Positions 17,594-26,101 of a stretch of 64,000 nt of DNA are shown one piece after another. Origin of the DNA: Ulvibacter antarcticus (lineage in GTDB: Bacteria; Bacteroidota; Bacteroidia; Flavobacteriales; Flavobacteriaceae); contig NZ_REFC01000011.1 of NCBI RefSeq assembly GCF_003688405.1, forward strand, positions 806,001-870,000, written 5' to 3'. The notes beneath the pieces are model-generated. The model was not told where the DNA came from, searched no databases, and saw only the letters and a program-made list of their open reading frames with translations. Within the stretch, counting starts at the first letter, position 1. Every line of letters begins with the position of its first letter. The position numbers were made by a program, and so were the translations under genes.

Positions 17594-18523
17594 ATGAACA
17601 TAGAAAACGAAATAAATCAGATAACCGGGTTTAAGAATCTGGAGTTACTCGCTACCCAAGTGGTGGAAGGGTTTATTTCGGGTTTGCATAAGAGTCCGTT
17701 TCATGGTTTTTCGGCCGAGTTTGCGGAGCATAAGATTTACAACAATGGTGAAAGCACGAAGCACATTGATTGGAAGCTTTATGCGAAGACCGATAAGCTT
17801 TATACAAAGAGGTACGAGGAAGAAACCAATCTACGTTGCCATATTATCATCGACAATAGTAGTTCGATGCATTATCCTAAACTGAAAGAATTCAGTATCG
17901 ACTCACTTAATAAGATTGGATTCTCAGTTCTTGCAGCAGCTGCAATTATGAACTTGCTAAAGAGACAGCGGGATGCGGTTGGGATGAGTATTTATAGTGA
18001 TAGCTATGAGTTTTATTCTTCGGAAAAAGGCAGTGAGCGACATCATCAGATGTTACTGGGGCAGATGAACGAGGCGCTAGAAAATCCGAAAGTTCAGGTT
18101 GAAACCAAAACCTACGAATACCTGCATTTGATTGCAGAAAAACTGAAGCGTCGATCTTTAGTATTCTTGTTTACAGATATGTTTCAGAGTGACACTGAAG
18201 CTGAGAAGTTGTTTGAAGCCTTGCAACATTTAAAGTATAACAAACATGAAGTGGTCCTCTTTCATACCTACGATAAGGAAAAGGAAATGAAATTTGAATT
18301 TTCGAATCGTCCGAAACGCTTTGTCGATGTTGAAACCGGGGAACACGTTAATTTATACGCCGACAACATTAAGGAAGACTATGAAAAGGCGGTTAAAAAA
18401 TACTTCACAGATCTAGCGATGAAATGTGGGCTATACCGAATTAAATACGTTCCAACAGATATTAACGAACATTTCAATAAGATACTCACTACGTATTTGG
18501 TGGAGCGACAGAAGTTTGGCTGA
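17594..18523 (+). CDS. DUF58-domain protein (VWA-like)
   Basis: A 309-residue cytoplasmic protein of the DUF58 family, often encoded with MoxR ATPases and VWA-domain membrane proteins. The DUF58 motif is DWKLYAKTDKLYTKRYEEE (59-77). A VWA-like fold follows, with the metal-site start IIIDNSSSMH (DxSxS). Here it stands alone, without a MoxR partner in the window. The ATG at 17594 directly follows palindromic repeat text. The molecular role of the family is not well established. Confidence 0.88.
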   Translation: MNIENEINQITGFKNLELLATQVVEGFISGLHKSPFHGFSAEFAEHKIYNNGESTKHIDWKLYAKTDKLYTKRYEEETNLRCHIIIDNSSSMHYPKLKEFSIDSLNKIGFSVLAAAAIMNLLKRQRDAVGMSIYSDSYEFYSSEKGSERHHQMLLGQMNEALENPKVQVETKTYEYLHLIAEKLKRRSLVFLFTDMFQSDTEAEKLFEALQHLKYNKHEVVLFHTYDKEKEMKFEFSNRPKRFVDVETGEHVNLYADNIKEDYEKAVKKYFTDLAMKCGLYRIKYVPTDINEHFNKILTTYLVERQKFG

Positions 18524-18681
18524 TGCATGAGAATGTTGCGTTTGCGTTTTTGTGGTTAAAAAAAGAAGCTAAAAAGTTGAAACTTAAATTTGATCGATTT
18601 CTTAGTAAGTGTTGAAAGCGTGTAGTTTAAAACAGCTTTGAAAAGAATTAAACCAAGTTATTGAAATTTTTAAAAAAATTG

Positions 18682-18712
18682 TTTGCGGATATGGATTGTA
18701 GTCTTATATTTG
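18682..18712 (+). promoter_or_regulatory. Promoter of tRNA-Asp
   Basis: TTTG (18682-18685), 19 bases, then TATATTTG (18705-18712) gives an excellent match to the Bacteroidetes sigma-ABfr consensus TTTG-N19-TAnnTTTG. It ends about 50 bases before the tRNA. Confidence 0.85.
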
Positions 18713-18763
18713 CACTCGCTTGTAGCAATATAAGCATGCTAAAAAGCCGAAAGGTGTAGCAAC

Positions 18764-18837
18764 GGTCTGGTAGTTCAGTTGGTTAGAATACCTGCCTGTC
18801 ACGCAGGGGGTCGCGAGTTCGAGTCTCGTCCAGACCG
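18764..18837 (+). tRNA. tRNA-Asp (GUC)
   Basis: Acceptor stem GGTCTGG pairs with CCAGACC; the anticodon arm CCTGC-CTGTCAC-GCAGG shows GTC; the T arm carries GAGTTCGAGTCTC. Length is 74 nt with discriminator G and no encoded CCA. Its 3' end is duplicated three more times downstream. Confidence 0.97.
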
Positions 18838-19556
18838 CTAATTAAAATGTTGTGTTGAAGTATTAATTAAGTTTAATACTTTGTGGTTTAAGAAATTAGA
18901 CCGATGAGAAGCTTTTCCAAATGGAGAGGCTTTTTTTGTTTACAGGAACAGCGAGTTCCCCCGACGCTTCGGGGTCGTCCAGACCGCAATTAAAATGTTG
19001 TGTTGAAGTATTAATTAAGTTTAATACTTTGTGGTTTAAGAAGTTAGACCGATGAGAAGCTTATCCAAGAGCCTGTATCGAGCTGAGTCGAGATAGATGG
19101 GCTTTTTTTGTTTTAAGGGGGCGCTAGTTCCCCCCGACGCTTCGGGGTCGTCCAGACCTCTTTTATTCTCCGAAGCCTTGGCGAAGGAGAAAATTAAAAT
19201 GTTGTGTTGTTCTCCTACGCAAAAGCTACAGAGAATGTGGTTTAGTCCCGATAGATATTGGGAAGAACCGATGAGAAGCTTATCCAAGAGCCTGTATCGA
19301 GCTGAGTCGAGATAGATGGGCTTTTTTTGTTTTAAGGGGGCGCTAGTTCCCCCGACACTTCGGGGTCGTCCAGACCTCAATTCCGCAACTAGTGCGGAAT
19401 GACAAATCTAGAATTTGTCAATTAAAATGTTTTGTTGAAGTATTAATTAAGTTTAATACTTTGTGGTTTAAGAAATTAGACCGATGAGAAGCTTATCCAA
19501 GAGCTTATCCAAGAGCCTGTATCGAGCTGAGTCGAGATAGATGGGCTTTTTTTGTT
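18826..19556 (+). repeat. Fourfold array of tRNA-Asp tail plus terminator
   Basis: The last bases of tRNA-Asp (TCGTCCAGACC) recur at 18975, 19148 and 19366. Each is followed by a shared unit: AATTAAAATGTTGTGTTGAAG, the inverted repeat AGTATTAA/TTAATACT, GATGAGAAGCTT, and a hairpin ending in TTTTTTTG. In the third copy the middle is replaced by other repeat text. Before each extra tail lies GAGTTC or TAGTTC followed by the palindrome-like CCCCGACGCTTCGGGG (18959, 19132; CCCCGACACTTCGGGG at 19350), so the T arm appears broken by the palindrome. The 26-mer starting GCCTGTATCGAGCTG is identical at 19071, 19290 and 19515, and again at 20731. No gene is present up to 19724. Confidence 0.9.
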
Positions 19557-19724
19557 TCTACTTAATTCATTATTCATTTCTCATAAGTCAAGTTTGACAA
19601 GGTTTTTTCTTGGAAAAGCTGTGCTTGTAATCTCAAATCTTCAATTATTAGTGCAATTCCAATTAAGAGAAAACCCAAAATTGGATTTGTTTCCTTATCT
19701 TTAATAGATTGTAAATCAAATAGT

Positions 19725-20690
19725 ATGAAATCTTTTTACTTATTTGCCTTAGCAGCTTTTACTTTATCATTGGGGGTTAACGCACAATTCATCGAAGATG
19801 GTTTTGAAACCTATACATTAGGTGATATGAGCCTTCAAAATCCTGCTGTTTGGTCTACATGGTCTGGTATGCCAGATAATGGAACTAATATTTTGGTGGT
19901 TGACGATATAGTAAGTAGTGGAGTTCAATCTGGATATATTGGACCTCGATTAAGTCAAGCAGATGTTCAAGACGTTTTGTTATTGTTAGGAAACGTAAGT
20001 TCGGGTGACTATACAGTGACTTTTGACATGTTCGTTTCTGGTGGAAGTACGGCTTATTTAGGCATACAAGGTGAGACTGAAGATGCTGGAATGGGTTATC
20101 AAGGTGCTTATAATGCCGGTAGTGCTACTGGTATTAGTGGAATATTTATAGCTGGCAACTTATTTTTCAATGAGGATGGTTTAGAGCCTGGTGTATTTAG
20201 AGATGAGTTAGCAGATGAAACGGGTATTTATCCTGAAGATGCATGGTTCCCAATATCTTTCTATATAGATTTAGATGCATTAACCTATGAAATAACTATT
20301 GATGGAACATTAGTTCATGCTGTTCCTGTACCTTTTAATGATGGAGATAGTTTGGGAGCGATAAACTTCTTCTCTCCCGATGCTAACACCAACTTCTGGA
20401 TAGATCATGTAGATTATTATGAAGGTAGTTTAGCAGGTATCGATGATTTCTCTCCTACAAATTTTAGTGTATATCCTAACCCAGTACAAGATGTATTGAA
20501 CATCCGTACTGTTACATCGATAGATGCGATTGCTATATATGATATATTAGGAAAATTAGTTCTTACAACTACTCCTGACACTATTTCTTCAACAATGGAC
20601 GTGAGTTCTTTTAACGCTGGAGTTTACTTGGTGAAAGTAACTATTGGAGGTGCCTCAAAAGTGGTGAAAGTTATCAAATACGAAAACTAG
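19725..20690 (+). CDS. Secreted protein with T9SS type A sorting domain
   Basis: A 321-residue exported protein. Residues 1-20 form a signal peptide (MKSFYLFALAAFTLSLGVNA), cut before QFIEDGFE. The central part (about 25-235) is beta-rich and has the look of a concanavalin-like domain, without recognised catalytic residues. The last ~80 residues form a T9SS sorting domain: FSVYPNPVQDVLNI, IAIYDILGKLV, FNAGVYLVKV and a basic end. It is therefore exported by the gliding/T9SS machinery to the surface or medium. Substrate unknown. Confidence 0.85.
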   Translation: MKSFYLFALAAFTLSLGVNAQFIEDGFETYTLGDMSLQNPAVWSTWSGMPDNGTNILVVDDIVSSGVQSGYIGPRLSQADVQDVLLLLGNVSSGDYTVTFDMFVSGGSTAYLGIQGETEDAGMGYQGAYNAGSATGISGIFIAGNLFFNEDGLEPGVFRDELADETGIYPEDAWFPISFYIDLDALTYEITIDGTLVHAVPVPFNDGDSLGAINFFSPDANTNFWIDHVDYYEGSLAGIDDFSPTNFSVYPNPVQDVLNIRTVTSIDAIAIYDILGKLVLTTTPDTISSTMDVSSFNAGVYLVKVTIGGASKVVKVIKYEN

Positions 20691-20730
20691 ATTAAACATT
20701 TGTATATGTAAATAACAATCCTTTACATGA

Positions 20731-20756
20731 GCCTGTATCGAGCTGAGTCGAGATAG
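20731..20756 (+). repeat. Further copy of the 26-bp repeat found in the tRNA-Asp array
   Basis: Starts GCCTGTATCGAGCTG and is identical over 26 bases to the copies at 19071, 19290 and 19515. Here it lies after the T9SS gene and before GGTTTTATT, so it may act as a terminator. Confidence 0.85.
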
Positions 20757-20810
20757 AGAGGTTTTATTCTATTGAATTATTCAGAAAACGAATCTTTATT
20801 TTACCAAATT

Positions 20811-21194
20811 TCAGGAAATACGAGAACGATTAAGTCCGGAATTTATTAATTCAATTAGCTCATCCATTTCAAATGGTTTTGATATAAAATAATCGGCTCC
20901 CGCTCCACTGGATTCTAGTTCGCCTGAAGGGTGTGCAGACATCATCACTATAGGAATATGTCTTGTTTTAGGTGTCATTTTTATTAGTCTACACGCATCA
21001 CAGCCATTAGATCCGGATAATAACATATCCATTAAAATAAGATTAGGCTTGATTAATTGAAGATGCTCAATTATGTCGACTGTATTGTCTCGGGAAGAGA
21101 CTTTCCAGCCATTTATGTCTAGCATCAATTCGAGTAGTGATAGTATATTCTCAGAATCCTCTACAATTAATATATGCGCTTTTTGTTTTTCCAT
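20811..21194 (-). CDS. Single-domain response regulator
   Basis: A 127-residue receiver domain without an output domain. The acidic pocket is Glu12/Asp13 (VED), the phospho-acceptor is Asp56 in LILMDMLLSG, and the switch residues are the Ser in VMMSAH and the Lys in ISKPF. It starts 6 bases after the stop of the upstream PAS histidine kinase on the same strand, so that kinase is its likely phosphodonor. The output must pass through another protein, for example an HPt or a direct binding partner. Confidence 0.92.
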   Translation of the reverse strand: MEKQKAHILIVEDSENILSLLELMLDINGWKVSSRDNTVDIIEHLQLIKPNLILMDMLLSGSNGCDACRLIKMTPKTRHIPIVMMSAHPSGELESSGAGADYFISKPFEMDELIELINSGLNRSRIS

Positions 21195-21200
21195 GATTTT

Positions 21201-23549
21201 TTAGTTAGGTTTCTGAATAGGAATGGTAAAATGAAATATCGAGCCTTTACCTTTTTCGCTCTTAACACTGATGACACCATCATGTCTTTTAATAATATCT
21301 GCTGAAATATAGAGCCCAATACCAAAACCGGGGAATGTTTCTTCGTTTTTACCTTCTTCTCTGAAAAATCGATTGAAAATATTTTCTTGATTCTCTTTAT
21401 TTATTCCAATTCCGAAGTCCTCGATAAAAACCGATGCTGTTTTATCATTAAAAATACTTTTTACTTCAATTTTTTTAGATTGAGGAGAATATTTTACGGC
21501 ATTGTTGAGAAGGTTTACTGCTACTTGTCTAATTCGCTCTTTATCAGCATAAACATTTATGCTTTGTATATTTTTATATTCAATTCGATGACTAGGATTA
21601 ACAAATTCACTTTCTCTAATTACTTCAGTGAGTAACTCATTTAAATTAAACGTCTCTTTAGTAAAATCGAGGCCTCCTGTTTTCATTTTGGAAAGGTCAA
21701 GAAGATCGGATATTAGTTTAGTGAGAACTCTAATCTGCTTATCCACTATGTCCAAAGAACTGATTAGTAATTTGTCGCCACTATCACCATATTTCCTTTT
21801 AAGCACTTGCGTATATCCTTTTATAGAAGTTACAGGTGTTTTCAATTCATGGCTCGCCATTCCAATGAATAAATCCTTTTGATGTTCTTGGGTTTTCATA
21901 TCATGTATATCCATGCACGCGTGAATATAACCTTCAAATTTCCCATCTTCTGTAAAGCGAGGAACACCAATATTCGAAATCCAACGAAATGCTCCGTCAT
22001 GCGCACGTATCCTATATTCTGCTCGGTATTCCTTGTGGGACTCAAACACTTTATCATACTGTGATCTGGTAATTTGCATATCATCGGGATGAATCTCCAT
22101 TAGGGTATCGAGTCCTAAATACCTTTTTAAAGGGTGACCAGTAAAGTCCAACCACATTTTGTTGACGAATGTGATTTTTGCCTCGGAATCGGTCATTTTG
22201 ATTAAGACGGGAGAACTATCCGCAACTTTTCTGAATCGCTTTTCACTTTCTTCTAACTTGCTGATTCCTTCGTGAATTCGCAACTCTGATTTTTTTTGCT
22301 CAGTAATATTGGGACTTGTCGTTGCCAGCGCAATTAGTTGGTTTGTTTTTTCGTCGCGGATGGCTAAACCATTCCATTTAATCCAGAACGGTTCTCCGGA
22401 TTGTTCGTTTAGCAAACGGAACTCATCCGATACTTGATCTTGTTCAAATAATTTAGCAGTAAGACTTAATGCTTTGGAGAGATCTTCAGGATAAATGCAA
22501 TCTTCAATCTTACGATCCTTAATGTTTTTCCATCCTAGCATCTTCATTCCAGCCGGATTAATGTATTTTACCCGAGAATCCAAACCTGCTAAACCTATAA
22601 ACTCATTACTCTTGTCCACTATGGTACTAAGCATCTGGTTCTCTTTTGTAGCATTAAACTGTTCGGTAATATCCTGTACTATTCCATTGAAACGTGAGAG
22701 TGATTTATCGGCGTTGAACCAAACCTTTCCTATCGCTCGAACAATTCTTTCCTTCTTTACTTTTACAGGATTGAGCTGATAGGTAATATCGAACATTCCT
22801 CCTTTTTCATAGTCCATGGCATTTTTAACAGCCTCCTTAACCCTGTTCTGATCTTTATCAGCTATAACGTCTAAAGCTTCCAAGGGAGTGATTTCTGTTT
22901 TTTTTAGATTATACCAATTTCTTAGTCTCTCATTTCCCCTAAATGTTTTTAACTCAGGATGATAGTCCCAGGTAGCCAGATTTGCCGATTCAATAGCGAA
23001 ATGAAGCTGATTTTTGCTGTCCTCCAATGCATTTAACGTCATCACTTTCTGTGTAGTTTCCATGCAAGTAACCCAAACTCCGGCTACGCTGCCGGATTCA
23101 TCAAAGACTGGGCTGTAACTAAACGTCCAATATACATTTTCAACAGATCCGTTTCTATAGATTGGAATAAGTTGATCTTCACTCCAAGTAGCTTCTCCTC
23201 CTCCAAGAACCTGATCGATTAACGGTTTGATGATATCCCAGATTTCTACCCAGTAATCTTCACCTCGAGACCCCAAAATGTTGGGGTGTTTTCCTTCTTT
23301 TCCAAGACTTGGACGGTAGGCATCATTATAAAAACAGACATGGTCTGGTCCCCAAAAAAGAAATTTTGGAAATTTTGAATGTAAGAGAATACTTAATGAT
23401 GTCTTAAGACTTTGAGGCCAGTATTTAGTCTCACCAATTAATGTTTCACTCCAGTTTTTAGAACGCATCAATTCGCCCATTTCTCCTCCACCTGAAAGAA
23501 AGGAGATATCATTTATTGCAGAAAAATTTTTCTTAACGGTTTTACCCAT
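21201..23549 (-). CDS. Multi-PAS sensor histidine kinase
   Basis: A 782-residue cytoplasmic kinase with no membrane segment. The order is a PAS-like N-terminal domain (about 50-180, with FLFWGPDHVCFYNDAYRP), two or three further PAS/PAC domains (about 185-550), then HisKA with the phosphorylated His567 in MASHELKTPV, and a HATPase domain with NLLNNAVKYS, DFGIGI and FGIGLYIS. The ATG at 23549 (MGKTVKK) is preferred; an in-frame extension to 23603 adds an unlikely hydrophobic leader. It forms an operon with the receiver protein that follows. The signal is unknown. Confidence 0.92.
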   Translation of the reverse strand: MGKTVKKNFSAINDISFLSGGGEMGELMRSKNWSETLIGETKYWPQSLKTSLSILLHSKFPKFLFWGPDHVCFYNDAYRPSLGKEGKHPNILGSRGEDYWVEIWDIIKPLIDQVLGGGEATWSEDQLIPIYRNGSVENVYWTFSYSPVFDESGSVAGVWVTCMETTQKVMTLNALEDSKNQLHFAIESANLATWDYHPELKTFRGNERLRNWYNLKKTEITPLEALDVIADKDQNRVKEAVKNAMDYEKGGMFDITYQLNPVKVKKERIVRAIGKVWFNADKSLSRFNGIVQDITEQFNATKENQMLSTIVDKSNEFIGLAGLDSRVKYINPAGMKMLGWKNIKDRKIEDCIYPEDLSKALSLTAKLFEQDQVSDEFRLLNEQSGEPFWIKWNGLAIRDEKTNQLIALATTSPNITEQKKSELRIHEGISKLEESEKRFRKVADSSPVLIKMTDSEAKITFVNKMWLDFTGHPLKRYLGLDTLMEIHPDDMQITRSQYDKVFESHKEYRAEYRIRAHDGAFRWISNIGVPRFTEDGKFEGYIHACMDIHDMKTQEHQKDLFIGMASHELKTPVTSIKGYTQVLKRKYGDSGDKLLISSLDIVDKQIRVLTKLISDLLDLSKMKTGGLDFTKETFNLNELLTEVIRESEFVNPSHRIEYKNIQSINVYADKERIRQVAVNLLNNAVKYSPQSKKIEVKSIFNDKTASVFIEDFGIGINKENQENIFNRFFREEGKNEETFPGFGIGLYISADIIKRHDGVISVKSEKGKGSIFHFTIPIQKPN

Positions 23550-23737
23550 TGCTACCGATTGGTTATGTTTAATAAAGATAGCAATTAAATAAACAACCGT
23601 CACTTAAAGAATAGTAAGGGTAAAACAGAATCGGATTTTAAAAACCTTCAAGCTTGCTTGAGTTCAAGATCGACATTGCGTTAGACTTCTTGAGAAAAAG
23701 CCTTCTTTAATGATAAACAGCAAATTGAAATTTTAAT

Positions 23738-24106
23738 CTACTTCACAACCCCCGAAATTTTTAACAAAACAGGTTTCTTGTCACCACTGCTTTGCAGATA
23801 GATTTTTTCATTGAAGGCACCACTTTTATAAGAGTTGAATACCAATTTTAGTTCAGATTTATCTCCAGGCTTTACAGCTTCTCCGGGAGCTGAAACTTTC
23901 ATGCATACGCAGCTTGGCTGAATCATGCCTATAACCAATGGCTCGGTGCCATCATTGATAAATGGAAGTGTAAACTCTTTTTCAACTCCGGCTTCGATAG
24001 TTCCCAGGTCTATTTTGTTACTATCAAAAGTGATTTTTGAATTATTTTGGGCGAATGCGTTAGTTGCTAATGCTGCAATGAAAAAAATAGATAAAAGATA
24101 TTTCAT
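23738..24106 (-). CDS. DUF1573-domain exported protein
   Basis: A 122-residue protein with a signal peptide (MKYLLSIFFIAALATNAFAQ) followed by one immunoglobulin-like DUF1573 domain: IDLGTIEAGVEKEFTLPFIN, then PSCVCMKVSAP with the family's CxC-like cysteines, then the final strand LLKISGVVK. Such proteins are abundant in Bacteroidetes and of unknown function, probably periplasmic. It stands alone. Confidence 0.88.
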   Translation of the reverse strand: MKYLLSIFFIAALATNAFAQNNSKITFDSNKIDLGTIEAGVEKEFTLPFINDGTEPLVIGMIQPSCVCMKVSAPGEAVKPGDKSELKLVFNSYKSGAFNEKIYLQSSGDKKPVLLKISGVVK

Positions 24107-24368
24107 AATTAGATAATGTTTGGATACCCAGTAATTGAGTATGGTGAATTGAATTTAAAGATAATATATAATTTGTTCTCTTTATATTGAATGTCAATAT
24201 TTTAGATAATACATAAAGTGTATAAGATTTGCTAAAATTTAATCGTCATCGATACTTCACTCAGTTTTACTTCAAAGGTCTAGATTCCGAATTAATTTTC
24301 AACACCTACTTTTTCAAGTAGGATTCTCAACAGTAGCTTTTGTATCTTTCAGCTTCAAATAAATTCGA

Positions 24369-24923
24369 ATGATTTCAGAAGCAATAAAGAACAGAAGAGC
24401 TGTCTTTCCAGTACAATACAATAACGATGCCATTTCCAAAGAAGAAATAAAGGAAATCCTCGAAGCCGCAAATTGGGCACCTACGCATCGACGAACAGAA
24501 CCCTGGCGTTTTAAAGTGATTTTGGGAGAGACCAAAGGAGAATTAGCCGGTTTCCTTGCGAAGACTTATAAAGAAAAGACAGAGAATTTTTCAGAATTCA
24601 AGTTTCAGAAATATCTAAACAACCCGAGAAAAGCAGCTTGTATAATTGCAATTTGTATGCAAAGGGATGCAAAACAAGCTATCCCCGAATGGGAGGAAAT
24701 AGCAGCAACGGCAATGGCGGTTCAAAATATGTGGCTAATGGCTCATGAACTGAAAATCGGAGCTTATTGGGGTTCCCCCGGAATTGTAAAATACATGGAT
24801 CAGTTTTTTGAAATGGCAGATGATGAGCGTTGTTTAGGCTTTTTCTATATGGGAAAATACGACGGTGAGCTTGATGCAGGGGTTCGTGCGACTTCTATAG
24901 AAGAAAAAACGGTTTGGTTGTGA
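24369..24923 (+). CDS. Nitroreductase-family FMN oxidoreductase
   Basis: A 184-residue flavin-dependent reductase. Family markers are IKNRRAVFP near the start (FMN phosphate binding), AANWAPTHRRTEPWRF, the mid-region MAVQNMWLMAHELKIGAYW and the closing LGFFYMGKYDG. Members reduce nitro compounds, quinones or similar electron acceptors with NAD(P)H; the natural substrate cannot be told. Normal length. It is followed directly by a threefold 66-bp repeat. Confidence 0.9.
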   Translation: MISEAIKNRRAVFPVQYNNDAISKEEIKEILEAANWAPTHRRTEPWRFKVILGETKGELAGFLAKTYKEKTENFSEFKFQKYLNNPRKAACIIAICMQRDAKQAIPEWEEIAATAMAVQNMWLMAHELKIGAYWGSPGIVKYMDQFFEMADDERCLGFFYMGKYDGELDAGVRATSIEEKTVWL

Positions 24924-24932
24924 AATAGAAAC

Positions 24933-25100
24933 CCTCATCCCGGCCTTCTCCCAGGGGGAGAAGGGGTTATTTTTGGATCACATTGTAGCTAAAAGTGCCC
25001 TCATCCCGGCCTTCTCCCAGGGGGAGAAGGAGTTATTTTTGGATCACATTGTAGCTAAAAGTGCCCTCATCCCAGCCTTCTCCCAGGGGGAGAAGGAGTT
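24933..25100. repeat. Two and a half copies of a ~66-bp tandem repeat with hairpin
   Basis: CCCTCATCCC starts at 24933, 24999 and 25064 (periods 66 and 65). Each copy carries the hairpin CCTTCTCCC/GGGAGAAGG, and the first two continue with TTATTTTTGGATCACATTG. The third copy ends at the stop of the DUF456 gene. It may serve as a terminator for the converging nitroreductase and DUF456 genes. Confidence 0.9.
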
Positions 25101-25105
25101 AACTT

Positions 25106-25606
25106 TTAAACCAAGAGTTCCCAGTTTTCAACTACTTTATATATAAAGAGCCCGAGGTAGATTATGGTGGCGAAAAATTTGATAAATGTGGAGCCAAGGA
25201 AGCCGATAAACGATCCAAAAGCTGCTTTTACGGCTTGAGGACCTTCGGTTTTATTGAATATCATTTCTCCAATCAATGCACCAACAAATGGTCCAATTAG
25301 AATCCCGAACGGAATAGGTGCAATGATCCCGATTATAAGTCCGATGGTGGTGCCCCAGACTCCCGCGCGACTACCACCAAATCTTTTTGTACCCATGGCT
25401 GGGATAATATAATCCAGAATGTATAAGCTAATCGCCACTATTCCTGTAATTGTTATAAAAGTAGTATCGAAAGAGAGAGAAGGTGATAAATACAATACCA
25501 CAAGACCCGCCCAACTTATTGGAACGCCTGGTAACACAGGGAGAATGCTTCCAATAATACCAATGAACATTAACAATAAGCCACCGATTAAAAAGATTGT
25601 ATCCAT
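25106..25606 (-). CDS. DUF456 membrane protein
   Basis: A 166-residue integral membrane protein with four to five hydrophobic segments and the family's glycine/proline-rich pattern: GIIGSILPVLPGVPISWAG near the start and PFGILIGPFVGALIGE later. Function of the family is unknown. It is divergent from the blaI-like gene, and the operator-like palindromes lie in the shared 132-base gap, so it could respond to the same regulator. Confidence 0.85.
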   Translation of the reverse strand: MDTIFLIGGLLLMFIGIIGSILPVLPGVPISWAGLVVLYLSPSLSFDTTFITITGIVAISLYILDYIIPAMGTKRFGGSRAGVWGTTIGLIIGIIAPIPFGILIGPFVGALIGEMIFNKTEGPQAVKAAFGSFIGFLGSTFIKFFATIIYLGLFIYKVVENWELLV

Positions 25607-25648
25607 GTGCTATAAGACTACAAAAAGTAGATTTGTTACAAACTTTAT

Positions 25649-25689
25649 AACTAAATAATTAGTTTAAACTAAGTTTTTAGTTATATTTG
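25649..25689 (+). promoter_or_regulatory. Promoter and three overlapping operator-like palindromes before the first blaI gene
   Basis: Three ACTAA/TTAGT palindromes are centred 9 bases apart: 25649-25664, the perfect TTAGTTTAAACTAA at 25659-25672, and AACTAAGTTTTTAGTT at 25667-25682. They run straight into a -7 box TATATTTG (25682-25689). The layout suggests repression by the BlaI-like protein encoded downstream. Confidence 0.6.
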
Positions 25690-25701
25690 AACACTGAACA
25701 C

Positions 25702-25717
25702 CCCCGAAGCTTCGGGG
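25702..25717. repeat. Palindrome CCCCGAAGCTTCGGGG in the blaI leader
   Basis: Perfect 16-bp palindrome between the predicted transcription start and the ATG at 25739. Variants of it occur in the tRNA-Asp array and before tRNA-Leu. Confidence 0.9.
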
Positions 25718-25738
25718 CTTAATACTGAATACGGAACT

Positions 25739-26101
25739 ATGAAACAACTCACAAAAGCAGAAGAAGACATTATGCAGATCTTATGGGAGATCGAGGAAGG
25801 GAATGTAGCGACCGTTATTGAACATTTTCCGGAACCCAAACCGGCTTATAATACGGTGTCTACAATTATCAGAATTCTTGAAAGTAAGGACTTTGTTGAT
25901 TATCGAAAAGAGGGTCGTGGACATGTGTATTTTCCGAAGGTAAAAAAGACGGAGTATAGTAATCAATCGATGAAGAAACTCGTGGATGGCTACTTTCAAG
26001 GCTCATTTAAAAGTATGGTTTCTTTTTTTATGAAGAAGAACGACATTAGCATTCAGGAAATGGAGGCAATTTTGAACGATATCAATAAGGAAGAGAAATG
26101 A
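25739..26101 (+). CDS. BlaI/MecI/CopY-family repressor
   Basis: A 120-residue winged-helix repressor: LTKAEEDIMQILWEIEEG opens the DNA-binding domain, AYNTVSTIIRILESKDFVDY holds the recognition helix, and the C-terminal helices give dimerisation. In the family the repressor is inactivated when a membrane M56 peptidase signals. The peptidase-like gene follows with a 4-base overlap (ATGA), so the two are coupled. Palindromes on its own promoter suggest autoregulation. The inducing signal is unknown. Confidence 0.93.
   Translation: MKQLTKAEEDIMQILWEIEEGNVATVIEHFPEPKPAYNTVSTIIRILESKDFVDYRKEGRGHVYFPKVKKTEYSNQSMKKLVDGYFQGSFKSMVSFFMKKNDISIQEMEAILNDINKEEK

Noticed and set aside
19036-19380. Open frames on both strands inside the tRNA-Asp repeat array (also 19097-19315)
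   Set aside because: They are made of the repeated tRNA tails, palindromes and terminators, translate the same words repeatedly, and have no promoter or family.
18826-19380. tRNA-Asp tails as attachment sites of an integrative element
   Set aside because: Direct repeats of a tRNA 3' end would fit, but the intervals are only 150-220 bp and no integrase or phage gene is present.
21387-22779. Plus-strand open frames opposite the PAS kinase
   Set aside because: Shadows of the minus-strand kinase gene; composition and length give no support.
24933-25100. CRISPR-like look of the 66-bp repeat
   Set aside because: The whole unit repeats, with no unique spacers; it is a plain tandem repeat.
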